Source: Lucinisca nassula (taxonomy: Eukaryota > Mollusca > Bivalvia > Lucinida > Lucinidae). Taken from it: DNA of 64,000 nt. This document shows positions 9,823 through 20,751 of the stretch, piece after piece. A program made the translations under genes and the position numbers. The stretch spans positions 70,523,659 to 70,587,658 of the forward strand of contig OY757010.1 in NCBI GenBank assembly GCA_963580285.1. The letters are read 5' to 3'. The notes under the pieces are model-generated. The model was not told the DNA's origin and did no database searches. It saw only the letters and a list, made by a program, of their open reading frames with translations. The number at the start of each line of letters is the position of its first letter. Positions within the stretch are counted from its first letter, which is position 1.

Positions 9823-10966
9823 ATTTGTACCTGTATCCATGATTGAGATATCAATGTCCTCCCAGGTGTAAATGGGTAGCAGTGGTGTAAAACAACTGCC
9901 TCTCTCTCGGGCGCGCGTGAAACACCCGGAATGAGTGTTCGAGAGCGATTCAATAAGCTTGAAGCTTTCATCGCAATCGAACTAAAATAAATTAGTATAA
10001 ACTAATGTCCTAGTTTTTGCAAATAATTTTGTGAAATCAATTTAATTTTGGGGTCGAGCGTTTATCAATCGACCCAAAGTTACATATATATTTTATTTGC
10101 CCCCGCCCATCGTCCTTCCTGCAAAGTTAAATGAATTGGACTAAAGCTAAAACTATTCATGTTAGCAATATTGATAGAAGGCCACTTTTCCTGTGACATT
10201 TTATTAAGAGATTAAGTTTTTAATCTTGTTTTAAATTAAGAATGCTAGTTGGTTTCATCTCCCCCATATTGCACTATCCCGTGTTTCAGGTTCCCCCTTG
10301 GGAGACCTGTGGTCGCCTTGGTAGTTGGCTACTACAGCCAAGTTTCAAGTGTTCACTTTGTGAAGATAGTTTCAAGGCACCCCAGAGTTTTGCATACGGC
10401 CCTAGTACTTTGCTCATATCCCGCAGGGTGCCTTACTTAAACCCCGTCTTTCTGCACAGGCTTCTGGTTTTGGCGCCAAGAAATATTATCCAATAGAATG
10501 TAGCCTGGCATTCAGCCAACCAATCAAATTTCGCTGATAAGCCCGGTAATCAAAACTGAGCGTGGATTATCAGTTTCAAGTTCAGCACTCTGGAGTGCAC
10601 ATCGTTTTACAACTGCATAATTTTCAATAATTTTCATGGAAAATTTACAGAATAGCTTCGTCTTTCATAGAGACTGTTTTACTTTTTAACTCAAGGCTTT
10701 ATGTTTCCTCTGAACACTTAGAAGTGTTCCAAGTGGGCTGTAGAGTGCTTTGTGATCTTGTTCACCGTTCCAAAGGAGTTTTTTTCGTGACATACTTCCG
10801 GTTCTAAAAATAGAACGGGAAAAGCCCTGGCCGTCAACGTCGTATATGCTTCAAGGCAGTGGGACAGATAAAGTATTAATTACAGCGTACATCAATTGAA
10901 TTCTTTTTAACTTTTGACGAATTCTAATGTAAGATAATGGGACAAACACCAGGTGTGAAATTTCGC
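9823..10966. other. No gene seen
   Basis: Unique-looking AT-rich sequence. A small palindrome gggtcgagcg...atcgaccc near 10,050-10,075 recalls 33,418-33,447. An 84-codon frame at 10,242 has no domain and overlaps a rival frame in the same span. Confidence 0.4.
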
Positions 10967-11385
10967 ATTACGATAACATGCCTATACAAATATATTATCA
11001 ATTTTTCGGGGGAAATAAATGGAAATTTAAAGATGAAAAACTGTGATATTTTGTTTTATTTCTGCTCAAAACATAGATTTCGGGGACTCGATAGAACTGC
11101 CTCTACGAAATAAAGATTTTTATTTATTTGCCCGTTTTGTTTTTGTTTTTAAAACATAATCATTTTGTGCATTAAGTACAGGCGGTTCTATCGAGTACCC
11201 ACAATCTATGTTTTGAGGCGGTTCTACCGAGTACCCACAATCTATGTTTTGAGGCGGTTCTATCGAGTACCTACAAACAGGAATAAGAAAAATAATGTTT
11301 ACCCCTGTAAATTCCAGTTTTACTAAATAAAAGTGGGGTTTGAGGGGGTCAAAATCCCATATGCGGTTTTTTCATGATGGCAAAT
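10967..11385 (+). mobile_element. Foldback element, family 1, with triplicated arm
   Basis: Starts cattacgataacatgcctat and ends ttttttcatgatgg. The right arm (ggcggttctatcgagtaccc, acaatctatgttttga) is present three times in tandem at about 11,181-11,275, so the palindrome is lopsided. Confidence 0.7.
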
Positions 11386-11447
11386 CCCTAGTCTTATGTT
11401 TTAATTAACTGCTCTTAAAGATTCTATTGTACAAACGACCCAACAGG

Positions 11448-11450
<3 letters not shown>

Positions 11451-11526
<76 letters not shown>
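11451..11526. repeat. (CT)n microsatellite
   Basis: About 76 bases of uninterrupted CT. A low-complexity frame read across it is not a gene. Confidence 0.95.
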
Positions 11527-11530
<4 letters not shown>

Positions 11531-11780
11531 GTGTCATGGTCTACATGTTGCTCTCTCTCTCTCTCACTCTCTCTTAGCTTACCGACACTTGGCGAGCGTA
11601 GGTAAATGTAAATTACAGTTTCCACGTCAACCGACATGTAACGTGTCAACAACGTCGTGTCTACATCAAACCAACATCAAATTCAAAACAAACGTAGAAC
11701 ACCCTTTCAGGGCATGAGAATGAAACACTCATTCGCAAGTGCAAGATTTTACAGTAAAATCAGGTAGATCAACCTGCCCA

Positions 11781-12008
11781 GCCCTTACATTACCAGGAAC
11801 CCCAAAACGGATACCCTGGCAAACAGTGCAGGCCCAGATCAGACGCCACAAAACGCGGCGCCTGATCAGGGCCTACACCGTTTGCAAAAGTCAAGCCAAT
11901 TTCCAAACAAATTTTGAAGGAAACACAACCTGACACGCCTAAATTTTGAAATGGACTCCTGCTATATATAAGGAGGAATATTCTATTATTTGGTACAAAA
12001 ATGGTTAA
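11781..12008 (-). mobile_element. Palindromic MITE, family 2
   Basis: Begins with a decayed end (cccttacattaccaggaacc) and closes with ttggtacaaaaatggtta. Hairpin core at 11,820-11,890: agtgcaggcccagatcagac with complement. Orientation is opposite to the copy at 1,950. Confidence 0.75.
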
Positions 12009-12077
12009 TGGCTTATAAGCTTAGCTCCACAATATCTTCTTGGATACAGGGATCAGTCAAACCTCTCTCATCTCAAC

Positions 12078-12294
12078 AGTCACGTGACATTGAAGTGAGT
12101 TTGAGTTGTGGGTGTCGACGGAATGGCGTCGAGCCAACGTTGACTCGACGGCCGTCTTTCAGTCCACTCATTAGTGTTTTTTTTTCGACTGTCAGTATCT
12201 TTATTTTTCTGTCTGTCCGTCCGTACGTCTGTTAGTCATTCATTCATTCGGTTGGTCTGTCGTCTGTCAGTCAAAACTCCCTCTCTCTCTCTCT

Positions 12295-12378
<84 letters not shown>

Positions 12379-12598
12379 GGCCATGTGACGTTGAAGTGAG
12401 TTGGAGTTGGTGTCGACGGCATGACGTCGAACCAATGTTGACTCGACGCCCGTCTGTCAGTCCACTCATTAGTTGTTTTCTACTGTCAGTATCAGTTTAT
12501 ATTTCTGTCTAACTGCCCGTCCATTCGTCTGTTAGTCAGTCATTCATCCAGTCAGTCAGTCTGTCTGTCGTCTGTCTATCTATCGTCAGTTTCTCAGT

Positions 12599-12679
<81 letters not shown>
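12078..12679 (+). repeat. ~310-bp tandem duplication with (CT)n tails
   Basis: Two related units start at about 12,080 and 12,380 (gtgacattgaagtgagtttg and gtgacgttgaagtgagttgg) and both include tgttgactcgacg and gtctgttagtca. Each ends in a long CT run (12,280-12,375 and 12,605-12,679). Confidence 0.8.
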
Positions 12680-12681
<2 letters not shown>

Positions 12682-12828
12682 ACGATGTTTGCTAGAAATA
12701 AAATATTGTTTAAACTAAAACAAATGTTGTCTGTCCACAGGAATCATCAATTTATTAAAACTGCACTTCTAGACAAATAGTTGGACATTTTTTAATTGCA
12801 CATGTAGACAGATCGTTGGACAGTTTTT

Positions 12829-12894
<66 letters not shown>
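12829..12894. repeat. (GATA)n microsatellite
   Basis: About 16 copies of the tetranucleotide, just upstream of the DIRS-like element. Confidence 0.95.
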
Positions 12895-12895
<1 letters not shown>

Positions 12896-12903
12896 TGCTT
12901 TGA

Positions 12904-12973
12904 GCATGCGCAAGAATGACGTCATAAACGGAATCCCTAAAACCTCCCACAGGAAAATCAAATGGCGGGAAAA
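12904..12973 (+). promoter_or_regulatory. Candidate promoter motif cluster
   Basis: GCATGCGCA at 12,904-12,912 resembles an NRF-1 site, TGACGTCA at 12,917-12,924 is a CRE match and GGCGGGAAAA at 12,964-12,973 resembles an E2F site. All lie within 240 bp upstream of the gag-like ATG at 13,142. Motif matching only; no transcription evidence. Confidence 0.3.
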
Positions 12974-13141
12974 TGAGAAACAAAGACGTTTTTTCCGGAC
13001 GGGGTTTGTGTGGTTGGAGTCGGATCACCCCCACAATTTGGATTGAGAAACCCGCAAAAGGCAGCTTAATTTTGAGTGCTGAGCTGTGCCGTAAAATGCG
13101 CTTTTGTGTAGCTTTAAGAGACGGACAAATTTACCACAAAC

Positions 13142-14699
13142 ATGCCCAACGAACCCACGGCATTGTCGACGGGACAAGATCCCGTTACAGACCTGTCAGA
13201 CGAGGAGCTTGTCACTAACTATTGTCTTCAGAACAAAATCAGTAAAAGTTGCATTGACGAACTTTTGAGAAGGGGATTCACAAGTTTAGAGGCACTCTCG
13301 CTGGCGGAAGTATCTGACTTAGAATCCTCCGAGATCCCTCCAGGACAGAGGCGCCTCGTTCTTCACATTGCTGGGGCGCTAAAAGTCAGAGCAACTTCAA
13401 GGGACACTCTGTCTACGGTTAGTTTGTCTGACAGAGCAGTCGAGACACCATCGAATAGGCCTACAAACTCTTCCACACACGACGGGTGGCGCGAATCATC
13501 CGGACGTCCCGGCAAATTTCCAGAAGGCGTGCAACGGCTAACAGGGAAACAAGAACGACTTTTACAACATGTAAGGGAGCTTTCCACTAAATGTTTTCCA
13601 TAGGCGACAATAGTAACCTTTTACCTGCTCCCACAAAAACTACACATGCAAAACTTTTCAAACCTTACTTGTTTATAGAGCCATCCTAGCCCAACAAGTT
13701 AATTGGAAAAAATCCACATGTTGATCGGCTCATTTTCAAGTTACAGTCAACCATGTTTGTTTACCTGCTAGAACGGAGTAAATAAAACCAAAATTTTTAA
13801 AGGAGGGGTGACCATTTAAAATCAGCAAAACATTCTTTGAGCTTACAGATGTATTTTTAAAGCATGCATCATTTTAGTCCCAATACCTATCATTTTCTCA
13901 CATTGAAATAAAACATGGGATATATATTCAATGGAAGCAAGTCTGGTATTTAGAACGCAACTAAAAGCTCCGTCCCAAAGTGATAAAACCCGGTACCTCC
14001 CAGTATTTAGTGTAATGCTACCGTAAACGGTATATTTCAAGAACAGCAGAGACTAGCTGCCTCCCTACCGCCGAATCAACCAAACCAAGCATCGTGGAGT
14101 GATCCGCAGATACATTTGTCTTCTGCGACTGGTAAGTCAACTTCTGATTTCTTAGACTTATGCGATTTCGTGCAAAACTAGCGTGGAAGAAGAAGTTGTG
14201 CTTGGTAGTCAGGGCGACCAATAAATAATTAAGTCGGGCCCGAAAAAGCCACGCCTCGAGAATCTAACGCTCTGTCAATGGTCAATAGCTAATCTGGCCA
14301 TTTTGTATAGATTGGTTGGAGACAGTAAACTTCAGGGTGCTGCCTTGATGGAATACTTGTCTTATACAACCAAGATATACCAATTGGTCCAAAAATACAG
14401 CCTTGTGTCAGTAATTTTCTATGACCGGGAGTACCGTAAACTCCAGTCGTCCCTTAAATTCAGATGGGGAACAGATGAATGTAACATCTTTCTAATATAC
14501 ACTTGCAACCAAGGGATAAAAGTGTAACTCGGGGCAGTCAACAGAGAAAAACACCATTTCCCAAATCTGCAAAAAGTAATCAAAAACTGGAAATCTGTAG
14601 GAACTTCAATTCCCAATAGGGTTGCTCTTTTGCTGAGTGCAAATTCAAGCATGTTTTCATTATCCCTGGATGTAGGCAGACACACTCAGCACTAGAGCA
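13142..14699 (+). pseudogene. DIRS-like gag pseudogene
   Basis: Opens with ATG 13,142 and runs 153 codons. Residues ~19-80 look like a SAM-like helical domain (RRGFTSLEALSLAEV, IPPGQRRLVLHI). The theme then breaks and resumes at about 14,047 (QRLAASLPPNQPNQASWSDP, SSATGKSTSDFLDLCDFV). It continues with shifts through SVEEEVVLGSQGDQ, LTLCQWSIANLAILYRLVGD and DYLSYTTKIY-like sequence (VSVIFYDREYRKLQ). It ends near 14,699 with a C/H-rich finger (EICRNFNS, GCSFAECKFKHV) that holds an in-frame stop. This matches the gag of molluscan DIRS-like elements as I know them. The gap 13,571-14,046 starts gtaagg and ends aacag; joining across it keeps the frame, so it could be an intron or an insertion. Confidence 0.7.
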
Positions 14700-15063
14700 T
14701 TATATATAATCCCTCGAAATAGCTAGAGTTTGAGATTAAACCCCTTCCTTGCCTGAACCTCTCAGCCTGGGAGATTGAACTTGAAAATGATCCGGATAAG
14801 TCCTTTCTTTTAGATTGGGTCAAAAACGGTTTCAAAATTATTGGACTTAAATCTCTTCTGCAACAAGGTCTATCGGAACCCGAATTTTATGGTGACTTAG
14901 TATATAAATTCAGAAAAATATATAACCGCAATGACTTCAGCACCCAATTTCGTAAAATCATTCTTCGATATAAAAAGATTGGGTACAACATGGAGATTAT
15001 ACGACAGACTGCATGCATGGTAGTTAACCCAGTCACGGTTGGCAACTTTGCTTCCCTCTTTAA

Positions 15064-16397
15064 AGACACATTTTTTTCCTTATATAAAAGGGGTGGCCTG
15101 TCTAATGATCTGCAATAAACATTTCCTTCAGACCATAGTGCACATCAAAGGCTTATCTTATCTAAGTGATTATGAGGTGATTATGAGCAGATTTCTTGTT
15201 TAATAGGGGGCTCAATAAGGGTACTTGAGGGATAGTATAATTTACTGAGATTGTTTCCAACAACATATTGTATAAATAACGTCTTTTTTATTTTAAAATA
15301 AAGTAAAGAAAAACACTGATGTCCATTGTTTCCTTTACTCAAAAGTGCAAAGAAGTAAACAAACAAGGTAAATGAATTGATTAACCTCAAAATTTAATCA
15401 ATCAATTTACTTTAATTTATTTATATTTATTTATTTTTTTATTTATTTATTTTATTTTGGTCGAAAGTTTGTGATACACAAATGATATAATGTCTAAAAC
15501 ATTAGCATTTTATAGTTTCAGTCAAGATGGAAATATAAAATGTTCTTTGTTTTAGACACAATTATATCAGAAAAGAGAAAGAAAAGAATTTTTTCAAGTT
15601 TTTATTTTTCACCTTTTCAAGTTTAAAACTAAAATAACAAACACAATTAAATTTATTTTTCTTATTTATATTGCAAACATAGGTTGTGGGTGCTCGTTCG
15701 AGCCGCCTCATTGAGGCGGTTCAAACGAGTACCCACAACCTATGACTCAATGAGACTATTCTAACGAGCACCCGCAACTTATGACTTGGAGCAAATATAA
15801 GGAAAATAATGTATACCCTCTTAAACCCCCATTTTCTCTATAGAAAGTGGGGTTTAGGGGGTGTTCCTTTTTTCCTCAAAAACATTTATTGCTTTTTTCC
15901 TCAAAAACATTTATTGTGTGTCCTCGTGAGAACCGCCTCATGGAAGCAGTTCTAATGAGCAGTCCCGTTTTAAAAACAAATTGTGGGTACTCTTCTGAAC
16001 CACTTCGCCGAGGTGGTTCTAATGAGTACCCACAATATATGTTTAGAGCAGAAATAATAAAGTTATCAGGATTTTATCTGAAAAATAAAAAATCATTTTT
16101 GGAGGAAAAAAATTACCAATATATTTGAATTGGCATTTTCTGTAATGATTATAAATAATGGCTACTAGATATAAAATCGGAAAAAAGTGCTGTTGTTTCT
16201 TCCATGCAAATCAAAATAAGGACTTAGGTGTAAATGAATAGATGTCATTTGTCAAAGTCATATCCCTAGGTAATTTATAACCCCCTTCTTGGTCCCCTAC
16301 CTGTATGACAGCCTGAATACCCCAAGTGTATTTTATCTCAATGCTGGATTCTTTAATAAACGGTCATTAGGATGTTATGTAATCGAAAAATGTGTCT
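15064..16397. mobile_element. TTAA-flanked inverted-repeat element
   Basis: Perfect ends agacacattttt and aaaaatgtgtct, flanked on both sides by TTAA (15,060-15,063; 16,398-16,401). The interior is AT-rich, holds two family 1 palindromes (about 15,650-15,870 and 15,880-16,060) and no transposase-like frame. TTAA targeting is typical of piggyBac and a few other superfamilies, so this is probably a non-autonomous member. Confidence 0.8.
15650..16060 (+). repeat. Two family 1 foldback cores
   Basis: First core: ataggttgtgggtgctcgtt with complement around gccgcctcattgaggcggtt (15,677-15,745). Second: tctgaaccacttcgccgagg with ggttctaatgagtacccac. The left parts of both are decayed. Confidence 0.7.
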
Positions 16398-18528
16398 TTA
16401 ATTGCACGCCGGTGGGTCAGGCCTCAGATTCTATGATGGCTCCAACGTAAAGGCTTATTGAGAATTAGAGAGATAATGCTGGTTGGTGCCTGATGCTCTG
16501 TCTCTGGTCGGGCTCATCGGAGTCTAACTGTTGGTTTTCTTTTGCTCCAGCATTTCAGTGGTTTCTTGCTGTCGAGTCCTCACCGTTGTCTCACCTCTGT
16601 GGTTCTTTGATTTTTGTGTTCACGGAGATGTTGCACTGATGAGTTAGGAGGCCTTCATGCGGACTGAACAAATTATTTGTCTAAATCGCGACGGAAGTTA
16701 GGGCGAGGATTGTGGCCACGTTAAATCGATTTAAGCCCCCCCCCCCCCCCCCCCCCCCCGCAGTGGAAATCTTCCACTGACCGTTCCAAGGCGGCTCTTC
16801 TGTGGCGATTTATTTATGTTGTAGTTTGTTACTTACTGTGTGTATCACTTGTGTCTTTTAATTTTGGATGGCCATATGGCCATTTTGTGGGAAAGTAACT
16901 GTCCTTATGGCCTTCCTTTGTTTAGGTTTCCATTATGGTCTGGTCGCTTAATGTTTGTATTTCTTTCCCTTTGGTGTCTTTTATGGGTGGAGTGGGTTAA
17001 TTGTATCAATTCCTGATCTTTGTTTTACTTCTGCTTTTCAGTATAATTGATGAAGATGTAGCTATTTCGCAAGTAGAGTGTAGTAACCATCCATCGGCCA
17101 AACAGGGCAGCCCCCTATATGATAAAGCTACTGCCCAAGTTCAGAAAGAGATTGAGGCAGGAAACTACGTGATATGCAAAGAAAAACCTGAGATCATAAG
17201 CCCGATTGCAGCTATTCCTAAACCGGATGGTGGGATGCGTCTGAGTCATGACTGCTCCCGGCCATCCGGTAAGGCGGTGAATGATTACTGTACTGCAGAC
17301 TGGAATCAGAAATTGTCTAGGGTGGATGATGCAACAGCTTTGATGTCTCATAAATGTTATTTGGCCAAATAACAATCTGACTTGCAATCAGCTTGTAGAA
17401 GCGTAAAAATTAACTCACACAGTCAAAGAGTAACTGGTTACAGATGGCATTTTGGAAATGAGAAATACCTCTATCTAAAAGATACCCACTAGCCGTTCGG
17501 CGGAAAATTAAGTCCCAGTATTTTTCATAGGATAACTCAGGCTGTCAAGAGGATGATGGCAAGAAAGGGGTTTAATCAGCTAGTTGTCTACCTGGACGTA
17601 ATTTCTGAGACAAAGGAAGCCTGTGCTCAGGCCCTCCACTGCCTCATACAGCTTCTCCGGAAGCTAGGCTTTGCAATACACTGGGGCAAAGTGGTAGATC
17701 CCACAAATAAATTGACATTTCTGGGTACTGAACTTGACTCCTTAGCTATGACTCTCAGACTGCCAGAAGAAAAACTATGCAGTTTACGTGAGGAATTACA
17801 GTCCTTTCTGCACATGTGACGCGCTACCAAACGACAATTTCAGTCTGTAGCTGGACGGCTGTCCCGGGCTGCTGGCGTTGTAAGAGGCGGACGAGTCTTT
17901 CTCCGCCGAATTTTCAACAAAAATGAGCACCCTTAAGCATGCTTCTCATAGAAGTCTCATTTGCTCCGCAGTACGGAACGATTTATTATGGTGGAAACAA
18001 TTTTTAGCAACTTCCAATGGCCGTTCACTTTTGCTTGATAAGTGTCACATTGAATGTGTGTTCAGCGATGCCTGCAATGAAGCGGCTGTTGGGTCATTCA
18101 GTCCAAATTGGTTTTATTTCAACTGGGATACCGACCTACCAGGTGCGTCTTCTTTTCATATAAATGAAAAAAGAAGTTTTAGCAGTGGTTTGGGCTGCTC
18201 AGAGATGGGCTCCACTGTGGCAAAATAAGCATGTTATTCTCACTCTGATAATAGCGTCACAGTCTCCTCTCTGAACAAAGGAACTTGTCGAAACCCTTCA
18301 GTAATGAGGAGCCTGAGACACCTTTTCTGGCTGTCGGCCTCTTATAACTTTCATTTAACCTCCAAGCATATTACAGGAGTCATACCATTGCAGCATCTAC
18401 CTCTAGGACCCATACGACTCACAAACTGGCTTACTTAGAATTTTGCAATAAGTTATCCATTTTCCAGTCCATTTGTCACAACAACATTTGGGTCGGTATA
18501 TCGCTTACTAATCACGTAAACTGTGTTT

Positions 18529-19067
18529 CAGGTCCGTTCGACAGTATCTCAACATTGTTCGGATTCTTCATGTTTCGGCAGGTTTGCACAACCCTTTAAA
18601 AATGAATTGCTATGTGTCATCAATTCTGAAGGGCGTTCGCCGAGTCAAAGGGGACGTATCAAAACGAAAACTTCCAATTACTCTGCAAAACATTTTTACA
18701 AGGTTAAATGTTTCACTCAGCCTGGATCGTACCTTGTGGGCTGCGTGCCAGAGTGCTTTTTATTTATTTTTCCGCAAATCAAAACTACTTATTCCATCAG
18801 TTGAGTTGTTTGATCCTGCTCGCCACTTACATTTTTACAAGGTTAAATGTTTCATTCAGCCTGGATCGTACCTTGTGGGCTGCGTGCCAGAGTGCTTTTT
18901 ATTTCTTTTTCCGCAAATCAAAACTACTTATTCCATCAGTTGAGTTGTTTGATCCTGCTCGCCACTTGTGCGCCTCGGACGTACAGTTTACTTCCAAGGG
19001 CGTTGCTCTTTCCATCAGGTGGTTGAAAGTTATCCAGTTTCATGAACGCATACTCAATATCCCCTAA
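18529..19067 (+). pseudogene. DIRS-like tyrosine recombinase pseudogene
   Basis: In one frame: VRQYLNIVRILHVSAGLHNP, YVSSILKGVRRVKGDVSKRK, TLWAACQSAFYLFFRKSKLL and then ARHLCASDVQFTSKG with RWLKVIQFHERILNIP. This is the N-terminal and early catalytic part of the tyrosine recombinases of DIRS elements. The C-terminal catalytic region (R-H-R and Y) is absent because the sequence breaks at about 19,067. A 139-bp tandem duplication (starting at about 18,691 and 18,830) doubles the central segment and shifts the frame. Confidence 0.82.
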
Positions 19068-19245
19068 CCCAGGATACCTGGTTTGGTGTGATCCATTTCC
19101 AATTATAGGGGTGTCAGGTTTGTTTTACTTTGTTTGAGGGAAGTTGAAAACAACTGTGTGTACTTTGAGCAAAAACTGTATACCCAGATCAGACGCTGCC
19201 TATGGATATACACTGTTTGCCCATGTCCCATAAAAGGACTGCTAA
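19065..19245 (-). repeat. Palindromic MITE, family 2, decayed
   Basis: Starts taacccaggatacctggttt and contains tatacccagatcagacgctg with a broken complement ending tacactgtttgcc. Its left edge coincides with the break of the recombinase frame. Confidence 0.55.
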
Positions 19246-19639
19246 GCATATATTGATAAATATTTAGCAAAACATGCATCAACAACATACATGTAATACA
19301 ACGTCATACAAATATTATACATGCCCCTGGTTGTCTCCATTAAAAATATTTTATGCAAGTTTTTATACCTTGGCATTTGGACATAAATTTTAAGTAAAAA
19401 TTTATAAGCACTGGGAAAAGGTATATTACTCATTCTTGACAAATTCTACTGATACTCCAAGAATGATTTTTTCATCTTCTAATCTGAAAAGGAGCAAACA
19501 TATGTAAATAACAAAATAAAACTGCAAATACAATACCATACTACTAAGGCCTTATAAGAGCCAACTTTTCTATTCCCATTTCTCACTTTTGAATGAGAAA
19601 GAGGACCTGTTCCAATTAGAACATCCCATGCAATGACAT

Positions 19640-19750
19640 CTTATGAAATGACAATTTAGATATTTTTCTTATTTCTGCCTCTTAAGTCAAAGAAAGTGTT
19701 GGTCAAAACTGCCTCAATGAGGCACTTCTTAGGAGTACCCAAATCTTGCA
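19640..19750 (+). repeat. Family 1 foldback fragment
   Basis: ttttcttatttctgcc, actgcctcaatgaggcac and aggagtacccaaatctt preserve the core layout, without the ends. Confidence 0.55.
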
Positions 19751-19976
19751 AAAACACCAGACATGCTTACTTTGTATTGCATTTTATATGGTGGGTGAGT
19801 GCACATAATAAAACACCTGACATAATTTCCAAGATGTTATGTGAAAATGTGAAGTACACTATGATCTGACCAACAGATTCCTCTTGTTTCAATTTCAACA
19901 AGACAAGAAGTAAATAACAGCAACCTTAATATGAGAAGCTGGTATTATATTTTTAAAACTAAGCGGTGACAGGTCT

Positions 19977-20697
19977 TTATGAGGATTTTATATGCAGAAA
20001 AACTATTTTGCGAACTGACCAGTATGTTTCACATGTTCCGGCTCCACCATCAACATCTGCTAAATCAAAATTCGAAAATATCAAATCAAGCATTGTCATA
20101 TGATCAATGGTACATTCATTTATTAGCATTTTGCATGAAAACTTTTCACTTAATTTCTTAATAGTGTAAGGCTTTAGCAAACCATCAATATTGAAATCTC
20201 CAATCATCATCAAGGGCTTTAATGAGGTAAAATAGGGAATGAGTTCTTTGTTCGGACAAGAAACAAGATTACTGTCAGACAATTGAGGTGAGTTATATAA
20301 AAATACAATCTGAATTTCAAATGAGACATGCCTAGCAGTTATCATAATGAATTCTAATGCATCTGAACTATACTGTCTATTCTGTGTTAAAATGGTCTCA
20401 GCTTTAGCATAAACTGCTAATCCATGAGGAGGTCTTTTGCAAGAATTGTATCCAATTTGGTCATTTCTTATCAAACGATATTGCACAATCACTATCATTA
20501 TCAGACTGATGTAGTCGTGTTTCTGCTAATTCAAATATGTGGGCCGACAACAGATTTTTGTCATGTCTGATATCATCAAAATGAAGATTCAAGGATCTAC
20601 AATTATTGAAAGCAACTTTGAAATGTGAAACCGGTTCTATCAATTCTGCAGAAGTATCACACAGTTGAAGCATTGCTGTTTCATGCCGTCGCTGCAT
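19977..20697 (-). pseudogene. Helentron endonuclease/exonuclease/phosphatase domain
   Basis: FKVAFNNCRSLNLHFDDIRH and LAETRL at the start resemble the opening strands of the AP-endonuclease-like fold; GDFNID is a core motif; CTIDHMTMLDLIFSN resembles its C-terminal DH motif. Two frames are needed. The domain would cut DNA or process the transposition intermediate; here it is dead. Confidence 0.8.
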
Positions 20698-20751
20698 TTC
20701 GGCCTTAACTTGATCATCAACTTGTAATGCTTTTTCATTAAAGTTAAGGAT

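Larger units (their letters stand above)
14844..16448 (+). pseudogene. C-terminal peptide of a LINE-like frame, split by an insertion
   Basis: Reads LSEPEFYGDLVYKFRKIYNR, then RKIILRYKKIGYNMEIIRQT and VVNPVTVGNFASLF, up to 15,061. It resumes after the TTAA element as NCTPVGQASDSMMAPT and a stop near 16,446-16,448. Excising 15,064-16,397 plus one TTAA restores the frame exactly. A diverged copy at 57,085-57,270 (KRIGYNINSIQQ, FLFNCTPVNRGSDSMM) shows the peptide is conserved in the family. I do not recognise a named domain. Confidence 0.7.
14844..17035 (+). mobile_element. 5'-truncated LINE-like copy A inside the DIRS-like element
   Basis: Flanked by an imperfect 14-bp duplication, tttcaaaattattg (14,830-14,843) and tttcagtataattg (17,036-17,049). 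The body starts inside a coding region and ends in a ~490-bp 3' region closing with tttacttctgcttt. The same 3' end occurs at 26,575, 35,820, 37,790 (reverse) and, diverged, near 38,400. Variable left ends with a constant right end are what 5' truncation by a non-LTR retrotransposon produces. A TTAA element (15,064-16,397) splits it, and a C-run lies at about 16,737-16,759. Confidence 0.75.
14723..18420 (+). pseudogene. DIRS-like reverse transcriptase/RNase H pseudogene
   Basis: The first part (WEIELENDPDKSFLLDWVKN, then GFKII) ends at 14,843; the second resumes at 17,050 (DEDVAISQVECSNHPSA). Removing the LINE-like insert restores one frame. Later come ISPIAAIPKPDGGMRLSHDC (fingers) and a frameshifted motif A (DLQSACRSVKI). 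Motif B is PFGGKLSPSIFHRITQAV, and motif C is YLDV where a YLDD-type pair is expected. RNase H pieces include VFSDACNEAAVGSF, a glutamate in EVLAVVWAAQRW and HSDNSVTVSSLNKG, spread over two frames. Several stops and shifts make it dead. Confidence 0.85.
12900..19067 (+). mobile_element. DIRS-like retrotransposon, decayed and interrupted
   Basis: A gag-like frame (from 13,142), reverse transcriptase/RNase H (14,723-14,843 continuing at 17,050) and a tyrosine recombinase (from 18,529) lie in one orientation. Recombinase instead of a DDE integrase is the hallmark of the DIRS order. The inverted or split terminal repeats expected of DIRS were not found, so the outer limits are uncertain. The element is split by a LINE-like copy at 14,844-17,035 and ends abruptly at a palindromic element near 19,065. 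Confidence 0.8.

Noticed and set aside
10242..10496. 84-codon frame
   Set aside because: A rival frame covers the same span and no domain or codon signal is visible.
12174..12512. Serine/leucine-rich frame
   Set aside because: It is a read through a CT microsatellite.
13142..13603. A host gene with a SAM-like domain
   Set aside because: The following coding pieces form a DIRS-like gag and RT in the same orientation, so a transposon origin is more likely.
14047..14131. A second exon ending in a good donor (ACTG/gtaagt)
   Set aside because: Reading straight through the supposed donor gives the expected gag peptide SSATGKSTSDFLDLCDFV, so no splice is needed there.
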